This document shows, one piece after another, positions 18,417-27,444 of a stretch of DNA of 64,000 nt. Source of the stretch: Treponema bryantii (GTDB lineage Bacteria > Spirochaetota > Spirochaetia > Treponematales > Treponemataceae); NCBI GenBank assembly GCA_015061465.1, contig SUWN01000001.1, forward strand, positions 1 to 64,000, given 5' to 3'. The notes beneath the pieces were generated by a model. That model did no database searches, was not told the origin of the DNA, and worked only from the letters and a program-made list of their open reading frames with translations. The stretch's first letter is position 1. Each line of letters opens with the position of its first letter. The translations under genes and the position numbers were made by a program.

Positions 18417-19304
18417 CTATTCTTTGTGAAAAGGTGAAAGAATATCAATTATTTCTTGGTTTTTGAAAAGAACTGCATATTCGTAAGCGGACATTCCCAT
18501 AGAATCTTTTATATCTGGATTTGCTCCTTTTTTTACAAGTAAAGAACAAATATGAGGTTTGTTTTCGCCAACTGCTAAAATGAGATTTGTTTGACCGTCT
18601 TTGTTGATTGTGTTTACATCTGCTCCATGTTCTATAAATATAGAAACATTTTTTTCATTTCCGCGTAGAATTGCATCCATAAGTGCTGTGTAACCGCGGT
18701 CTTTTGAAATTGCATTTATATCAGCGCCTAAATCTAACAATTTATTAATCATTTTTGTACAATTATTTCTAGCTGCAACATTAAGCATTGGAGTTCCATT
18801 TGGGTCAGATGAATTTATATCGATTCCAGCTTTTATAAATCGGTCAAAATCTTTTTGATTTTCTTCTTCAATACATAAAGCAAAACAACTTGGACAAACA
18901 GGAATTCCTTTTTCTAAAAGTTCGTTTTGAGCTTGTAGTTTTTCATCTGCTTGAATTAATTTTTCTTGATTTGTTTCTAAATACTTATTTAGTTCATCAA
19001 CAGATGAAATATGTTCCACCTTTGAATTAGAAAAACTACAATTTAATAAATCAATATTCGAAACAATTTGAATATTTTTTGCTTGCAAAAATCCTGCAAC
19101 AGAAAAAATTTTAAGTAAATCATTTTTTTCTAAATTTTTTTCATCATTTACAAAAATAATACACAGTGGAATATTAGAATTATTTTGTACTTGTTCATAA
19201 AATTTTTTAGACGATAGTTTTAAAAAAATTGAATTAAAATCTTTGTTGATTTTTTCTGTAGATAAAACATCTTCTTGCTCATCTGAAATTATTAATAGAT
19301 TCAT
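18417..19304 (-). CDS. Ankyrin-repeat protein with uncharacterised N-terminal domain
   Basis: Ankyrin motifs DPNGTPMLNVAARNNCTKMINKLLDLGADINAIS, GYTALMDAILRGNEKNVSIFIEHGADVNT. Confidence 0.85.
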   Translation of the reverse strand: MNLLIISDEQEDVLSTEKINKDFNSIFLKLSSKKFYEQVQNNSNIPLCIIFVNDEKNLEKNDLLKIFSVAGFLQAKNIQIVSNIDLLNCSFSNSKVEHISSVDELNKYLETNQEKLIQADEKLQAQNELLEKGIPVCPSCFALCIEEENQKDFDRFIKAGIDINSSDPNGTPMLNVAARNNCTKMINKLLDLGADINAISKDRGYTALMDAILRGNEKNVSIFIEHGADVNTINKDGQTNLILAVGENKPHICSLLVKKGANPDIKDSMGMSAYEYAVLFKNQEIIDILSPFHKE

Positions 19305-19358
19305 ATATTAAAGATTATAAGGTGGTATTTTGTTTTGAGCAAGGATAATTTTTTTTGA

Positions 19359-20690
19359 TTACATCTTAAAACCAATTGAATGATTATTATATTTAAACGA
19401 GTTTCTTATCTTATCAGAAATTGAATTTGTTGTTATTAAATCAATATAAGACTTACCATTGTATTCTTTGTATGTATAGTTTGCAATTTGAGATAAAATA
19501 GCCGGAATATTTCTTGGCTGATTATTGCAACATTCAGAAATTAATTCTCTTGTTGAATCAGGAATATATTCGGGAAGCAAGTCCTTATTAAAATTATTAT
19601 CCTCAATCCATTGTTCATATATATTATCTAGTACAACAGTTTTTATTTCTTTAGGTGTATATTGCCTTATCTTCAATTTGACTGGAAATCTGCTTAATAT
19701 ATAGTCAGGAATTTTTGATATATCATTTGCAATTGCAATATAATTTATATGAGAAGCATCAACTTCCACTGCAAAAAAATTATCTTTGAAGTGTTTCGCG
19801 TTGTTTTTTTCAAGTAATTCTGCAAAAACTCCTGAAAAATCTGAATCTTCTCTGTTTGAAAAATTTGCCTTGTCGATTTCGTCTAAAATAATCAAAGGAT
19901 TCATGATAGGACCTTTACCTCTGGAAAACATAGATTTTATAATACAACCACAATCACTTTTGCTAAAACCTTTGTCATTTCCTGTAAGTGTAAAATTGAC
20001 ACTGCCTGATCCCATTGAATTACGAGAATAAAATTCATAAAGTTCACATAAACTGATAATTAATGATGATTTACCACAACCTGCATCGCCATATATTAAA
20101 ATATTTGGAAAATTAATTGATTTATCCTTTTTTATTGATAATAAGTTTTTTTTAGGTACAATACGTTCTTTTAATGAATCAAAATTTGGATATTTTTCAA
20201 AAAGTTCATTTAATTTATTTATAATTTTTGTGTTGTATTCAATATAAAAAGGCTTACCTTCTAATTTTTCTTTTATTTTATAAATTTTTGAATAATTTTC
20301 ATCTTTTGAATCTAACTTATTATATAAAGTTTCAAAATCACGTTTGTTATATGCTGTAAAAATATTATTATCACTATTATTTTCTTGATTTTTTTTTTGA
20401 ATAATTTCACCAAGCCAAAAGGAAGAAATCTTTTTAGAAAATGAATAAACTTCAGTTAAGTTTTCTATTTCACTTGTTGGTGTGTTATTAATGATTCCAT
20501 TAAAAACTAGTAGAATTATTTCATCTGTATAGTTCAAAATGTTTTTTGGCGAAAGTTTTGGAGAGAGAGAAATCACTGTGTTTTTATAAATTGTATATTT
20601 TACAGTTTCTTCTGATGAAGAACGTTTTTCAATCATTGCAGAATCAGAATCTAATGATAAAAGTGAAAATGCAAATTTTTTTGTTTCCAT
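19359..20690 (-). CDS. Orphan AAA+ ATPase (Lon-like AAA module, no protease domain)
   Basis: Walker A GDAGCGKSSL, Walker B LIILDEIDKA, sensor-1/Arg region YIAIANDISKIPDYILSRFPVKL, sensor-2-like NNQPRNIPAIL. Confidence 0.8.
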   Translation of the reverse strand: METKKFAFSLLSLDSDSAMIEKRSSSEETVKYTIYKNTVISLSPKLSPKNILNYTDEIILLVFNGIINNTPTSEIENLTEVYSFSKKISSFWLGEIIQKKNQENNSDNNIFTAYNKRDFETLYNKLDSKDENYSKIYKIKEKLEGKPFYIEYNTKIINKLNELFEKYPNFDSLKERIVPKKNLLSIKKDKSINFPNILIYGDAGCGKSSLIISLCELYEFYSRNSMGSGSVNFTLTGNDKGFSKSDCGCIIKSMFSRGKGPIMNPLIILDEIDKANFSNREDSDFSGVFAELLEKNNAKHFKDNFFAVEVDASHINYIAIANDISKIPDYILSRFPVKLKIRQYTPKEIKTVVLDNIYEQWIEDNNFNKDLLPEYIPDSTRELISECCNNQPRNIPAILSQIANYTYKEYNGKSYIDLITTNSISDKIRNSFKYNNHSIGFKM

Positions 20691-20703
20691 AAATGACTCC
20701 CTT

Positions 20704-21009
20704 AAAAAGTCAATGAGAAAATTTCAATTTTCGATTTGACTTTTTACGCTGTTTTGCAACAAAGTGAAAAACAGCAATATATATTTAGTTTGCAACGCAA
20801 AATAGTAAAGATAAAAACTGGCGATATTTTTGGCAGTTTTTATCTCATCTCCTATAAAAAAGTCAATGAGTAAAACATCAGTTTTAGGAATTGACTTTTT
20901 ACGCTGTTTTGCAACAAAGTGAAAAACAGCAATATATATTTAGTTTGCAACGCAAACTAGTAAAGGTAAAAACTGGCGATATTTTAGGCAGTTTTTACCT
21001 TATCTCCTT
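20704..21009. repeat. Two tandem copies (period 153 bp) of a multi-hairpin unit upstream of the AAA+ gene
   Basis: Copy A from 20704, copy B from 20857. Stems AAAAAGTCAA/TTGACTTTTT, GCTGTTTT/AAAACAGC, AG(A/G)TAAAAACTG/CAGTTTTTA(T/C)CT. Confidence 0.9.
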
Positions 21010-21021
21010 TTTTACTAATTA

Positions 21022-21035
21022 AATAACGCGTTATT
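21022..21035. promoter_or_regulatory. 14-bp perfect palindrome AATAACGCGTTATT (possible operator/recombinase site)
   Basis: Exact palindrome; AATAACGCGTTA recurs at 21081-21092. Confidence 0.5.
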
Positions 21036-21080
21036 ATTTGTTAAATATACAGTATCTCTAAAATTTTATTTTGTCAATAA

Positions 21081-21095
21081 AATAACGCGTTAATT
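21081..21095. promoter_or_regulatory. Second AATAACGCGTTA site, inside larger TCAATAAAAT...ATTTTATTGA arms
   Basis: 59 bp from the equivalent core at 21022-21035. Confidence 0.5.
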
Positions 21096-21132
21096 TTATT
21101 GATTTTTTATTAAAAGATTATATAATTGAATT

Positions 21133-22227
21133 ATGAATGAAATTTATATAGACAAATTAATTGAAAAAATTTTTAATGATTTCCCAGAACTTTCTTCGAT
21201 AGATGTAAAACAAAAAAATTATTTTTTTGAAAAATTGAATGAAAGGTTTGATTATAAAAAAGAAAATAAATCTCTTTCCGTTGATGAAATCATAAAGAAG
21301 TATGTTAAAAATAAGGTTAAAACTGAATATCAAAAACCAACTGAAATTGTTCTTTTATATTTTAATAACTACTTACAAAAACAAAATTGTAATCTTTTAG
21401 AAATAAACGAAGAAATTGTTCAAAAGTTTATTAAAGAAGAATATGAACGTGGAAAAAAACAAGGTTCGATAAGAGTAAGATTTTCTAGAATAAATCAGTT
21501 TTATAAGTATTTAGAAAATGAAAAATTTATACTTCAAAATCAAAATCCTTTTAATAAAATAAAATTAGCAGAAATTAATAATAATCAAATTACAAAAGCA
21601 ATAATTCCAACGGAAGATGAAATTATTAAAATCTTAAATAATTTATCTCTTAAAGAAAAAACTTTTTTAGCAATTGTTGCTACAAAAGGGTATAATACAA
21701 AAGAATTTTACGAGTTGAGTTTCAATTCAACGTTATTGGAAACTAAAGAAACAAAAGGAAAAATAACTGTTACATATTGTTGGATAAATGATGATTTATG
21801 GAATTATGAATCCAACAGGGATAAAGAAATAATTTATTCAAATGATGGTTTTGCTAATAATAAGAATTTTTATGAATATATTTCAACTCCTAAATGGTAT
21901 AATGAAATTTTGACTGATTTTTGGAACGAATATATAGGGGATAATAAATTCGAATGTGATGATTGTGAAATTCATTATTCAGAACTCTATTATATAAACC
22001 ACCATATAGATTTAGGAGTTTATGAGCAGAAAATAAATGAAACGATAAAAAAAATGTATAAAGAAAAGGAATTGAATTATTTGTACAAAATTAAAGATTT
22101 TCGTTTATATGCTATAAAAAATATTTATAAAAATACAAAGAATATTCGACTTATTCAAAAATTACTAAATCATACAACTTCAAATACAACTCGTCGCTTT
22201 TTACAAAATGCAGGAATAGAGCTTTAA
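21133..22227 (+). CDS. Tyrosine recombinase/integrase-like protein, catalytic residues not fully conserved
   Basis: SAM-like N-terminal fold (EEIVQKFIKEEYERGKKQGSIRVRFSRINQFYKYLE); C-terminal KDFRLYAIKNIYKNTKNIRLIQKLLNHTTSNTTRRFLQ resembles HxxR...LGH...TTxxY. Confidence 0.65.
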   Translation: MNEIYIDKLIEKIFNDFPELSSIDVKQKNYFFEKLNERFDYKKENKSLSVDEIIKKYVKNKVKTEYQKPTEIVLLYFNNYLQKQNCNLLEINEEIVQKFIKEEYERGKKQGSIRVRFSRINQFYKYLENEKFILQNQNPFNKIKLAEINNNQITKAIIPTEDEIIKILNNLSLKEKTFLAIVATKGYNTKEFYELSFNSTLLETKETKGKITVTYCWINDDLWNYESNRDKEIIYSNDGFANNKNFYEYISTPKWYNEILTDFWNEYIGDNKFECDDCEIHYSELYYINHHIDLGVYEQKINETIKKMYKEKELNYLYKIKDFRLYAIKNIYKNTKNIRLIQKLLNHTTSNTTRRFLQNAGIEL

Positions 22228-22272
22228 TGTGAAACAAAAAAAATTGATAGAATTTATAAAAAGTATTTAAAC

Positions 22273-22302
22273 AAAAAAAAGACTTCCGAAACTTCGGAAG
22301 TC
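22273..22302 (-). terminator. Terminator of tRNA-Phe
   Basis: Reverse strand GACTTCCGAA-gt-TTCGGAAGTC followed by TTTTTTTT. Confidence 0.9.
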
Positions 22303-22306
22303 TTCG

Positions 22307-22379
22307 TGCCACAGGTTGGAATCGAACCAACGACATACGGATTTTCAGTCCGGCGCTCTACCAACTGAGCTACTGCGGC
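22307..22379 (-). tRNA. tRNA-Phe (anticodon GAA)
   Basis: Reverse strand GCCGCAGTAGCTCAGTTGGTAGAGCGCCGGACTGAAAATCCGTATGTCGTTGGTTCGATTCCAACCTGTGGCA; cloverleaf pairs, anticodon loop CTGAAAA. Confidence 0.97.
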
Positions 22380-22392
22380 GTTGATGTATTTG

Positions 22393-22421
22393 AATATATA
22401 ACAAATTGTATTTTGTGTCAA
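22393..22421 (-). promoter_or_regulatory. Promoter of tRNA-Phe
   Basis: Reverse strand TTGACA, 17 bp, TATATT upstream of the tRNA. Confidence 0.75.
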
Positions 22422-22457
22422 TAACAAATACATCATTTTTTATAAAATTTATTAATT

Positions 22458-23174
22458 TTATTTTCCTTGCCCGTAATATGCGTTAGGCCCGTGTTTGCGC
22501 AAATAATGTTTGTCTACAATGTAGCTTGGAAGTTCGTTTGCATTTGGATTAAGAGCCAAAGTGTTCAAAGCCATTTTACAAATTTCTTCCATTACAGTTC
22601 CGTTGTAAACAGATTTTGCAGCAGTTTCGCCCCATGCAAAAGGTCCGTGACCACCACACAAAACCATATTAATTTCAGAAGGATTTAATCCCAATTCTTT
22701 AAAATGTTTTACAATCAAAAGACCAGTTTCTTTTTCGTAATCATTTTCTACCGCTTCTTTTGAAAGGTAAGGTGTACATGGAATTGCTTTTTGAATATGG
22801 TCTGCATGAGTTGTTCCAAACAAAGGAACGCTTCTAACAGCTTGTGCCCAACTTACAGCGTAAGAAGAGTGTGTGTGAATAATTCCACCAATTTTTGCGC
22901 CACCGTTTACAACAAATTCTTTGTATAAAACTGCGTGAGTTGGTGTGTCGCTAGAAGGATTCATAGAACCTTCAACTTTGTTTCCTTCAATATCAACAAT
23001 AACCATGCTTTCTACAGTTAAATCTGGGTAAGGAACTCCAGAAGGTTTAATTGCAAAAACACATTTATCTTTATCAAAAGCCGAAACATTTCCCCAAGTA
23101 TACAATGCAAGATTATTTTCTGGGATTTTCATATTTGCTTCATAAGCTTCTTGTCTTAAAGATTCATAATTCAT
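22458..23174 (-). CDS. araD: L-ribulose-5-phosphate 4-epimerase
   Basis: NLALYTWGNVSAFD, IKPSGVPYPDLT, GGIIHTHSSYAVSWAQA, FGTTHADH, GHGPFAWG. Start at ATG 23174 preferred because of the upstream AGAGGAAAA. Confidence 0.9.
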   Translation of the reverse strand: MNYESLRQEAYEANMKIPENNLALYTWGNVSAFDKDKCVFAIKPSGVPYPDLTVESMVIVDIEGNKVEGSMNPSSDTPTHAVLYKEFVVNGGAKIGGIIHTHSSYAVSWAQAVRSVPLFGTTHADHIQKAIPCTPYLSKEAVENDYEKETGLLIVKHFKELGLNPSEINMVLCGGHGPFAWGETAAKSVYNGTVMEEICKMALNTLALNPNANELPSYIVDKHYLRKHGPNAYYGQGK

Positions 23175-23203
23175 TTGTTTTCCTCTCAAAAATATTTTTC
23201 TCA

Positions 23204-23236
23204 GAATTCCGAATTCCGAATTCTGAATTCTGAATT
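23204..23236. repeat. 7-bp short tandem repeat (GAATTCY)n
   Basis: GAATTCC GAATTCC GAATTCT GAATTCT GAATT. Confidence 0.85.
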
Positions 23237-23250
23237 TGAAAAATTAATTT

Positions 23251-24852
23251 CTACGAAATTAATTTTTCAACAGCTGCTTTTTCAATTGCAAGGCAATCCA
23301 TATAACGTTTATAGAAAATATCAAAACTTTCAATAAGTTCTTTTTCTGCATCTGAAGTTGTCTTTTTGCAAGAGCCAAAAACTTTATTGTTTAAGAAATC
23401 TGCAAGTGAATCACTAGAATTTTCTGCTGCATAAGAAGCCAAAATTGCCATTCCCCAAGGTCCACCTTCACCTGCAGTTTCCATTGCACTTACGCTTGTT
23501 TTCATTGCTGCTGCCATATATTTTAATCCTGCTTGAGTTTTAAAATATCCTCCAGCACCAGTCATACTTGCAACTTCAACATTTTCTTTATAAAGAATAT
23601 CCATTCCACAACGCAAAGCTCCAAGAGAACTAAACATCAAAGTGCGCATAAAGTTTGCCAAAGAAAAGTTTGCATTTTCGCTACGAGCAAAAAGAGGACG
23701 TCCAGAAGTAAATCCTGTAATAGTTTCTCCAGAAAGATAGTTGTAAGCAAGCAATCCACCACAATCTTTATCTGCTTCAAGTGATTTTGTAATCAATTTT
23801 TCGTAAAAATCCCCAAGAGGAGCAGAGAATCCCATTGTTTTTACAACTTCATCAAAAAGATTAATCCAGTAGTTGTGTTCTCCAGTACAGTTATTTGCGT
23901 GAACCATCGCCACAGGATATCCATCTGGAGTAGTTACAATATCAATAATTCCAGGATAAACTTTTTGCAAATCTTTTTCCAGAACAACCATGCTAAATAC
24001 AGAAGTTCCTGCACTAATGTTACCTGTTTTTGGTTTTACAGAATTTGTTCCAACCATACCAGTTCCTGCGTCACCTTCTGGGGCACATAAAGGAATACCA
24101 GCTTGTAAGTCGCCAGTTGGATCAAGGAACAACGCACCTTCTTTAGAAAGATTTCCAGCAGCTTTACCTGCATTTACAACTTTTGGGAAAACTTTGTTAA
24201 TTTCAAAACCAAAAGCTTTTACTTCTGGCAAAGCTTCAAATTTTTTGCAATATTCAGGATTATAAATTACATCATCTTTTGAAGAACCAAAACAAACTGG
24301 GAACATTCCCGAAGCATCTCCTGTTCCAATCACTTTTTCTCCAGTTAACTTCCAATGAATGTAAGCAGCCAAAGTTGCCACAAAATCAACATTTTTAATG
24401 TGCTCTTCTTTTTTCAAAATTGCCTGATAAAAGTGCGAAATTGACCAACGTTCAGGAATAGGGTAGTTAAAAAGCCCAGAAAGTTTTTCAGAAGCTTCAC
24501 CAGTAATTGTATTACGCCAAGTTCTAAAAGGAACCAAAAGATTTCCGTCTTTATCAAAAGCCAAATATCCGTGCATCATTGCCGAAACACCAGCACTTTT
24601 GAATTTTGTAAGTTTAATTCCATATTTTTCTTGAACATCTTTTTTCAAATCAGCATAACAAGTCTGAAGTCCTTCATGAATTTGTTCAAGAGGATAAGTC
24701 CAAATCCCATTTTCTAAGGAATTTTCCCAAGTAAAAGAACCGTTTGCAATTGGTTCATATTTGTCGTTAATCAAAACCGCTTTAATGCGAGTAGAGCCAA
24801 ATTCAATACCTAAAACTGCGTTTCCGCTTTCAATAATTTCTTTGTTTTCCAT
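23251..24852 (-). CDS. FGGY-family carbohydrate kinase (probable L-ribulokinase-type)
   Basis: VLGIEFGSTRIKAVLIND, SAGVSAMMHGYLAFD, GNISAGTSVFSMVVLE, MTGAGGYFKTQAGLKYMAAAM; next to araD. Start at ATG 24852. Confidence 0.85.
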   Translation of the reverse strand: MENKEIIESGNAVLGIEFGSTRIKAVLINDKYEPIANGSFTWENSLENGIWTYPLEQIHEGLQTCYADLKKDVQEKYGIKLTKFKSAGVSAMMHGYLAFDKDGNLLVPFRTWRNTITGEASEKLSGLFNYPIPERWSISHFYQAILKKEEHIKNVDFVATLAAYIHWKLTGEKVIGTGDASGMFPVCFGSSKDDVIYNPEYCKKFEALPEVKAFGFEINKVFPKVVNAGKAAGNLSKEGALFLDPTGDLQAGIPLCAPEGDAGTGMVGTNSVKPKTGNISAGTSVFSMVVLEKDLQKVYPGIIDIVTTPDGYPVAMVHANNCTGEHNYWINLFDEVVKTMGFSAPLGDFYEKLITKSLEADKDCGGLLAYNYLSGETITGFTSGRPLFARSENANFSLANFMRTLMFSSLGALRCGMDILYKENVEVASMTGAGGYFKTQAGLKYMAAAMKTSVSAMETAGEGGPWGMAILASYAAENSSDSLADFLNNKVFGSCKKTTSDAEKELIESFDIFYKRYMDCLAIEKAAVEKLIS

Positions 24853-24971
24853 AAAAAACATTATAATACAAGTAAAACGTTTTATAAAGAAATAAATGTA
24901 TAAAAAAATCAAGTAATTTAAGATAAAATTCAACATTGAAAAAAAATCGTAATTGTATTATCACAATAAAT

Positions 24972-26150
24972 ATGAATTACAATAATTTGCAAAATATTCA
25001 GAACGCTCTAAATCTTGGTGTAAAAAATAAAAAGATTGTTGGAGCAAGTTGTTTAGTTTTTCACGATGGAAAAGAAAGAGGATTTTGGCACTCTGGGTTT
25101 GCCGATGTAGAAAACAAAAAGGAATTTTCACGGGATACGATAATTCGTCTTTATTCTATGTCAAAACCAGTTACTTCCGTTGCAGCAATGATTCTAATTG
25201 AACGAGGAATTTTGGATTTTACAGATGAAGTTTCACAATATATTCCAGAATTTGCTGATTTAACAGTTTGTAAAGACGGAAAGATTCAAAAATCATCACG
25301 TCCACTTTTGATTCAAGATTTGTTGAATATGACAAGCGGTTATACTTATGGCGGAAATGAAGATGAAGGGCAAAAACAAACTTCTGCGTTGTTGTCAGAA
25401 TTAAATCAATCAGTTCTTGAAAAAAATGATATTTCTACACTGGAAGTTGCAAAACGTCTTGCAAAAATTCCTGTTTCTTTTGAACCAGGAACTGATTATC
25501 AATACGGACTTTCCGCAGATATTATGGGCGCTGTTATAGAAGTTGCTTCCGGAATGAAGTACAGTGAATTTTTGAAAAAAGAAATTTTTGAACCACTTGG
25601 AATGAATGACACTGGATTTTTTGTTCCTCAAGAAAAACTAAATCGTCTTGCAAAAGTTTATAGTCGCTATGATTTGAGTTTATTTACTTCTTGTAATTTG
25701 GGCATTCAAGATAAAATGAATGTTGAACCTGCCTTTGAATCTGGTGGTGCAGGCTTGGTAAGTACAATTGATGATTATATGAAATTTTGTATAATGCTTG
25801 TTTCAAAAGGTATTTACAACGGAAAAAGAATCTTGCAAGAAAAAACTGTTGAATATTTGAGCCGCGCAAAACTTCGGGATAATTTACAAAAATGTTTTGA
25901 TAACAAGATGGAACATTGGGCTGGTTATTCTTATGCAAATTTTATGAGAGTTTGTGTAGATAGTGGAAAATGCGCTTCTATGGCGGCTCAAAATAATGAA
26001 TTTGGTTGGGATGGATGGCTTGGTCCTTTTATGGCAATTGATTTAGAAAATAAACTTGCATTTGTTTATTTTCAGCAGATGACAGACACAGGATTTTCTT
26101 ATGTAAGTCGTCGTTGCAAAAACATAATTTATTCATCTCTATTGAATTAA
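24972..26150 (+). CDS. Serine hydrolase, beta-lactamase/class C family
   Basis: IIRLYSMSKPVTSVAAMILIERG (SxxK), YQYGLSADIMGAVIEVASG, GWDGWLGP. Confidence 0.9.
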   Translation: MNYNNLQNIQNALNLGVKNKKIVGASCLVFHDGKERGFWHSGFADVENKKEFSRDTIIRLYSMSKPVTSVAAMILIERGILDFTDEVSQYIPEFADLTVCKDGKIQKSSRPLLIQDLLNMTSGYTYGGNEDEGQKQTSALLSELNQSVLEKNDISTLEVAKRLAKIPVSFEPGTDYQYGLSADIMGAVIEVASGMKYSEFLKKEIFEPLGMNDTGFFVPQEKLNRLAKVYSRYDLSLFTSCNLGIQDKMNVEPAFESGGAGLVSTIDDYMKFCIMLVSKGIYNGKRILQEKTVEYLSRAKLRDNLQKCFDNKMEHWAGYSYANFMRVCVDSGKCASMAAQNNEFGWDGWLGPFMAIDLENKLAFVYFQQMTDTGFSYVSRRCKNIIYSSLLN

Positions 26151-26204
26151 AACTTTTTTTTCTATATAATTATGTGATAACTTGGGTTTTGTGGAGGTAA
26201 AAAA

Positions 26205-26402
26205 TTGATTTTTCCATTGGAACAATTAGTAGAATTTAATAGCAATATTTATGAAATTACAGTTGCAGCAAGTCGTCGTGCCTATCAGATGGCAAAAATT
26301 AACGATCCAGAAATTGAAGCAAATTCTGATAAAGTAGTTTGTGTTGCAGCAAAACAACTTTTTAATAAAAAGGTAAATTATCATATTGAACAAAAACAAT
26401 AA
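26205..26402 (+). CDS. rpoZ: DNA-directed RNA polymerase omega subunit
   Basis: MIFPLEQLVEFNSNIYEITVAASRRAYQMAK; small ORF before miaA. Confidence 0.75.
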   Translation: MIFPLEQLVEFNSNIYEITVAASRRAYQMAKINDPEIEANSDKVVCVAAKQLFNKKVNYHIEQKQ

Positions 26403-27366
26403 AAAAGCAAAAATTCCTGTTGTAGTAATTTTTGCTCCCACCGCGTCGGGAAAGACTGCTCTAACTTATGAATTATTTTGTGAGAAGGGCAGTCAATTTT
26501 TTTTAAACGATAAATCTAAAATCTCGTCTGCGCAAATTATAAGTGCGGATTCCATGCAAGTTTACAAAGGAATGGATATTGGAACTGCAAAACCAACTCC
26601 CGAATTTTGTAAAGATATTCCACATCATTTAATTGATTTAGTTTTGCCTGATGTTCAATTCAACGTAAGTGATTTTGTTGATTTGGCAGATAAAAAATGC
26701 AAAGAACTTTGGCAAAAAAATATTTTACCTGTTGTTGTTGGCGGAACTGGTTTTTATATAAGAAATTTTTTGTTTGGAAATCCTAAAACTCCCGAATCAA
26801 ATGAATTAATCAGAAATCAACTAAAAGAAAAATTAGAACGCGTTGGAAATCAAGCGATGTACGCAGAATTGCAGACAATTGATTTAGCAAGCGCAGAAAA
26901 AATCCACGTAAATGATTCATATAGAATTTTAAGAGCATTGGAAGTTTTTTACACGACTGGAAAAAAAAGAAGCGATTTTTCTGTTCATAACGAATTTAGG
27001 GATGAATATGAATTTTTGTTCATTGTTTTGGAACCTCCGCGCGATGTTTTGTACGAAAGGATAAAAAAACGTGTTGATATAATGTTTGACCAAGGTTTAC
27101 AAGATGAAATTCAAACTTTGAAAAAACAAGGTTATACAATCGATACTCCGGGAATGAAAGCGATTGGATATAAAGAGTTTTTTATGGAAGAAAATATTGA
27201 AAAAATCAAATATTCAATAAAACACAACAGTTGCAAATATGCAAAAAAACAATATACATATATAAAAGATATTCCTGGTAGTAAAATCATTGAATATCAA
27301 GCAACTCAAGATGATATTGCTAAAGTAAAAAATGAAATTATAAAGTTCATAGAAAATTCTTTGTAA
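26386..27366 (+). CDS. miaA: tRNA dimethylallyltransferase
   Basis: VIFAPTASGKTALTYEL, SADSMQVYKGMDIGTAKPTPEF, PHHLIDLV, VVGGTGFYIRNFLFG. Confidence 0.95.
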   Translation: MNKNNKKAKIPVVVIFAPTASGKTALTYELFCEKGSQFFLNDKSKISSAQIISADSMQVYKGMDIGTAKPTPEFCKDIPHHLIDLVLPDVQFNVSDFVDLADKKCKELWQKNILPVVVGGTGFYIRNFLFGNPKTPESNELIRNQLKEKLERVGNQAMYAELQTIDLASAEKIHVNDSYRILRALEVFYTTGKKRSDFSVHNEFRDEYEFLFIVLEPPRDVLYERIKKRVDIMFDQGLQDEIQTLKKQGYTIDTPGMKAIGYKEFFMEENIEKIKYSIKHNSCKYAKKQYTYIKDIPGSKIIEYQATQDDIAKVKNEIIKFIENSL

Positions 27367-27444
27367 AAAACTTTTTCTATTGACCTAAATCAATTTTTTT
27401 GAGATAATACTAACACTTTATATAAAGTTTTAAGGAGTGCCATC

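Noticed and set aside
20704-21009. CRISPR array
   Set aside because: Only two long (153 bp) near-identical units, no spacers, no cas genes in the window.
18234-22306. tRNA-Phe-integrated island with flanking att repeats
   Set aside because: No copy of the tRNA 3' end was seen near the distal boundary, so integration at the tRNA cannot be supported.
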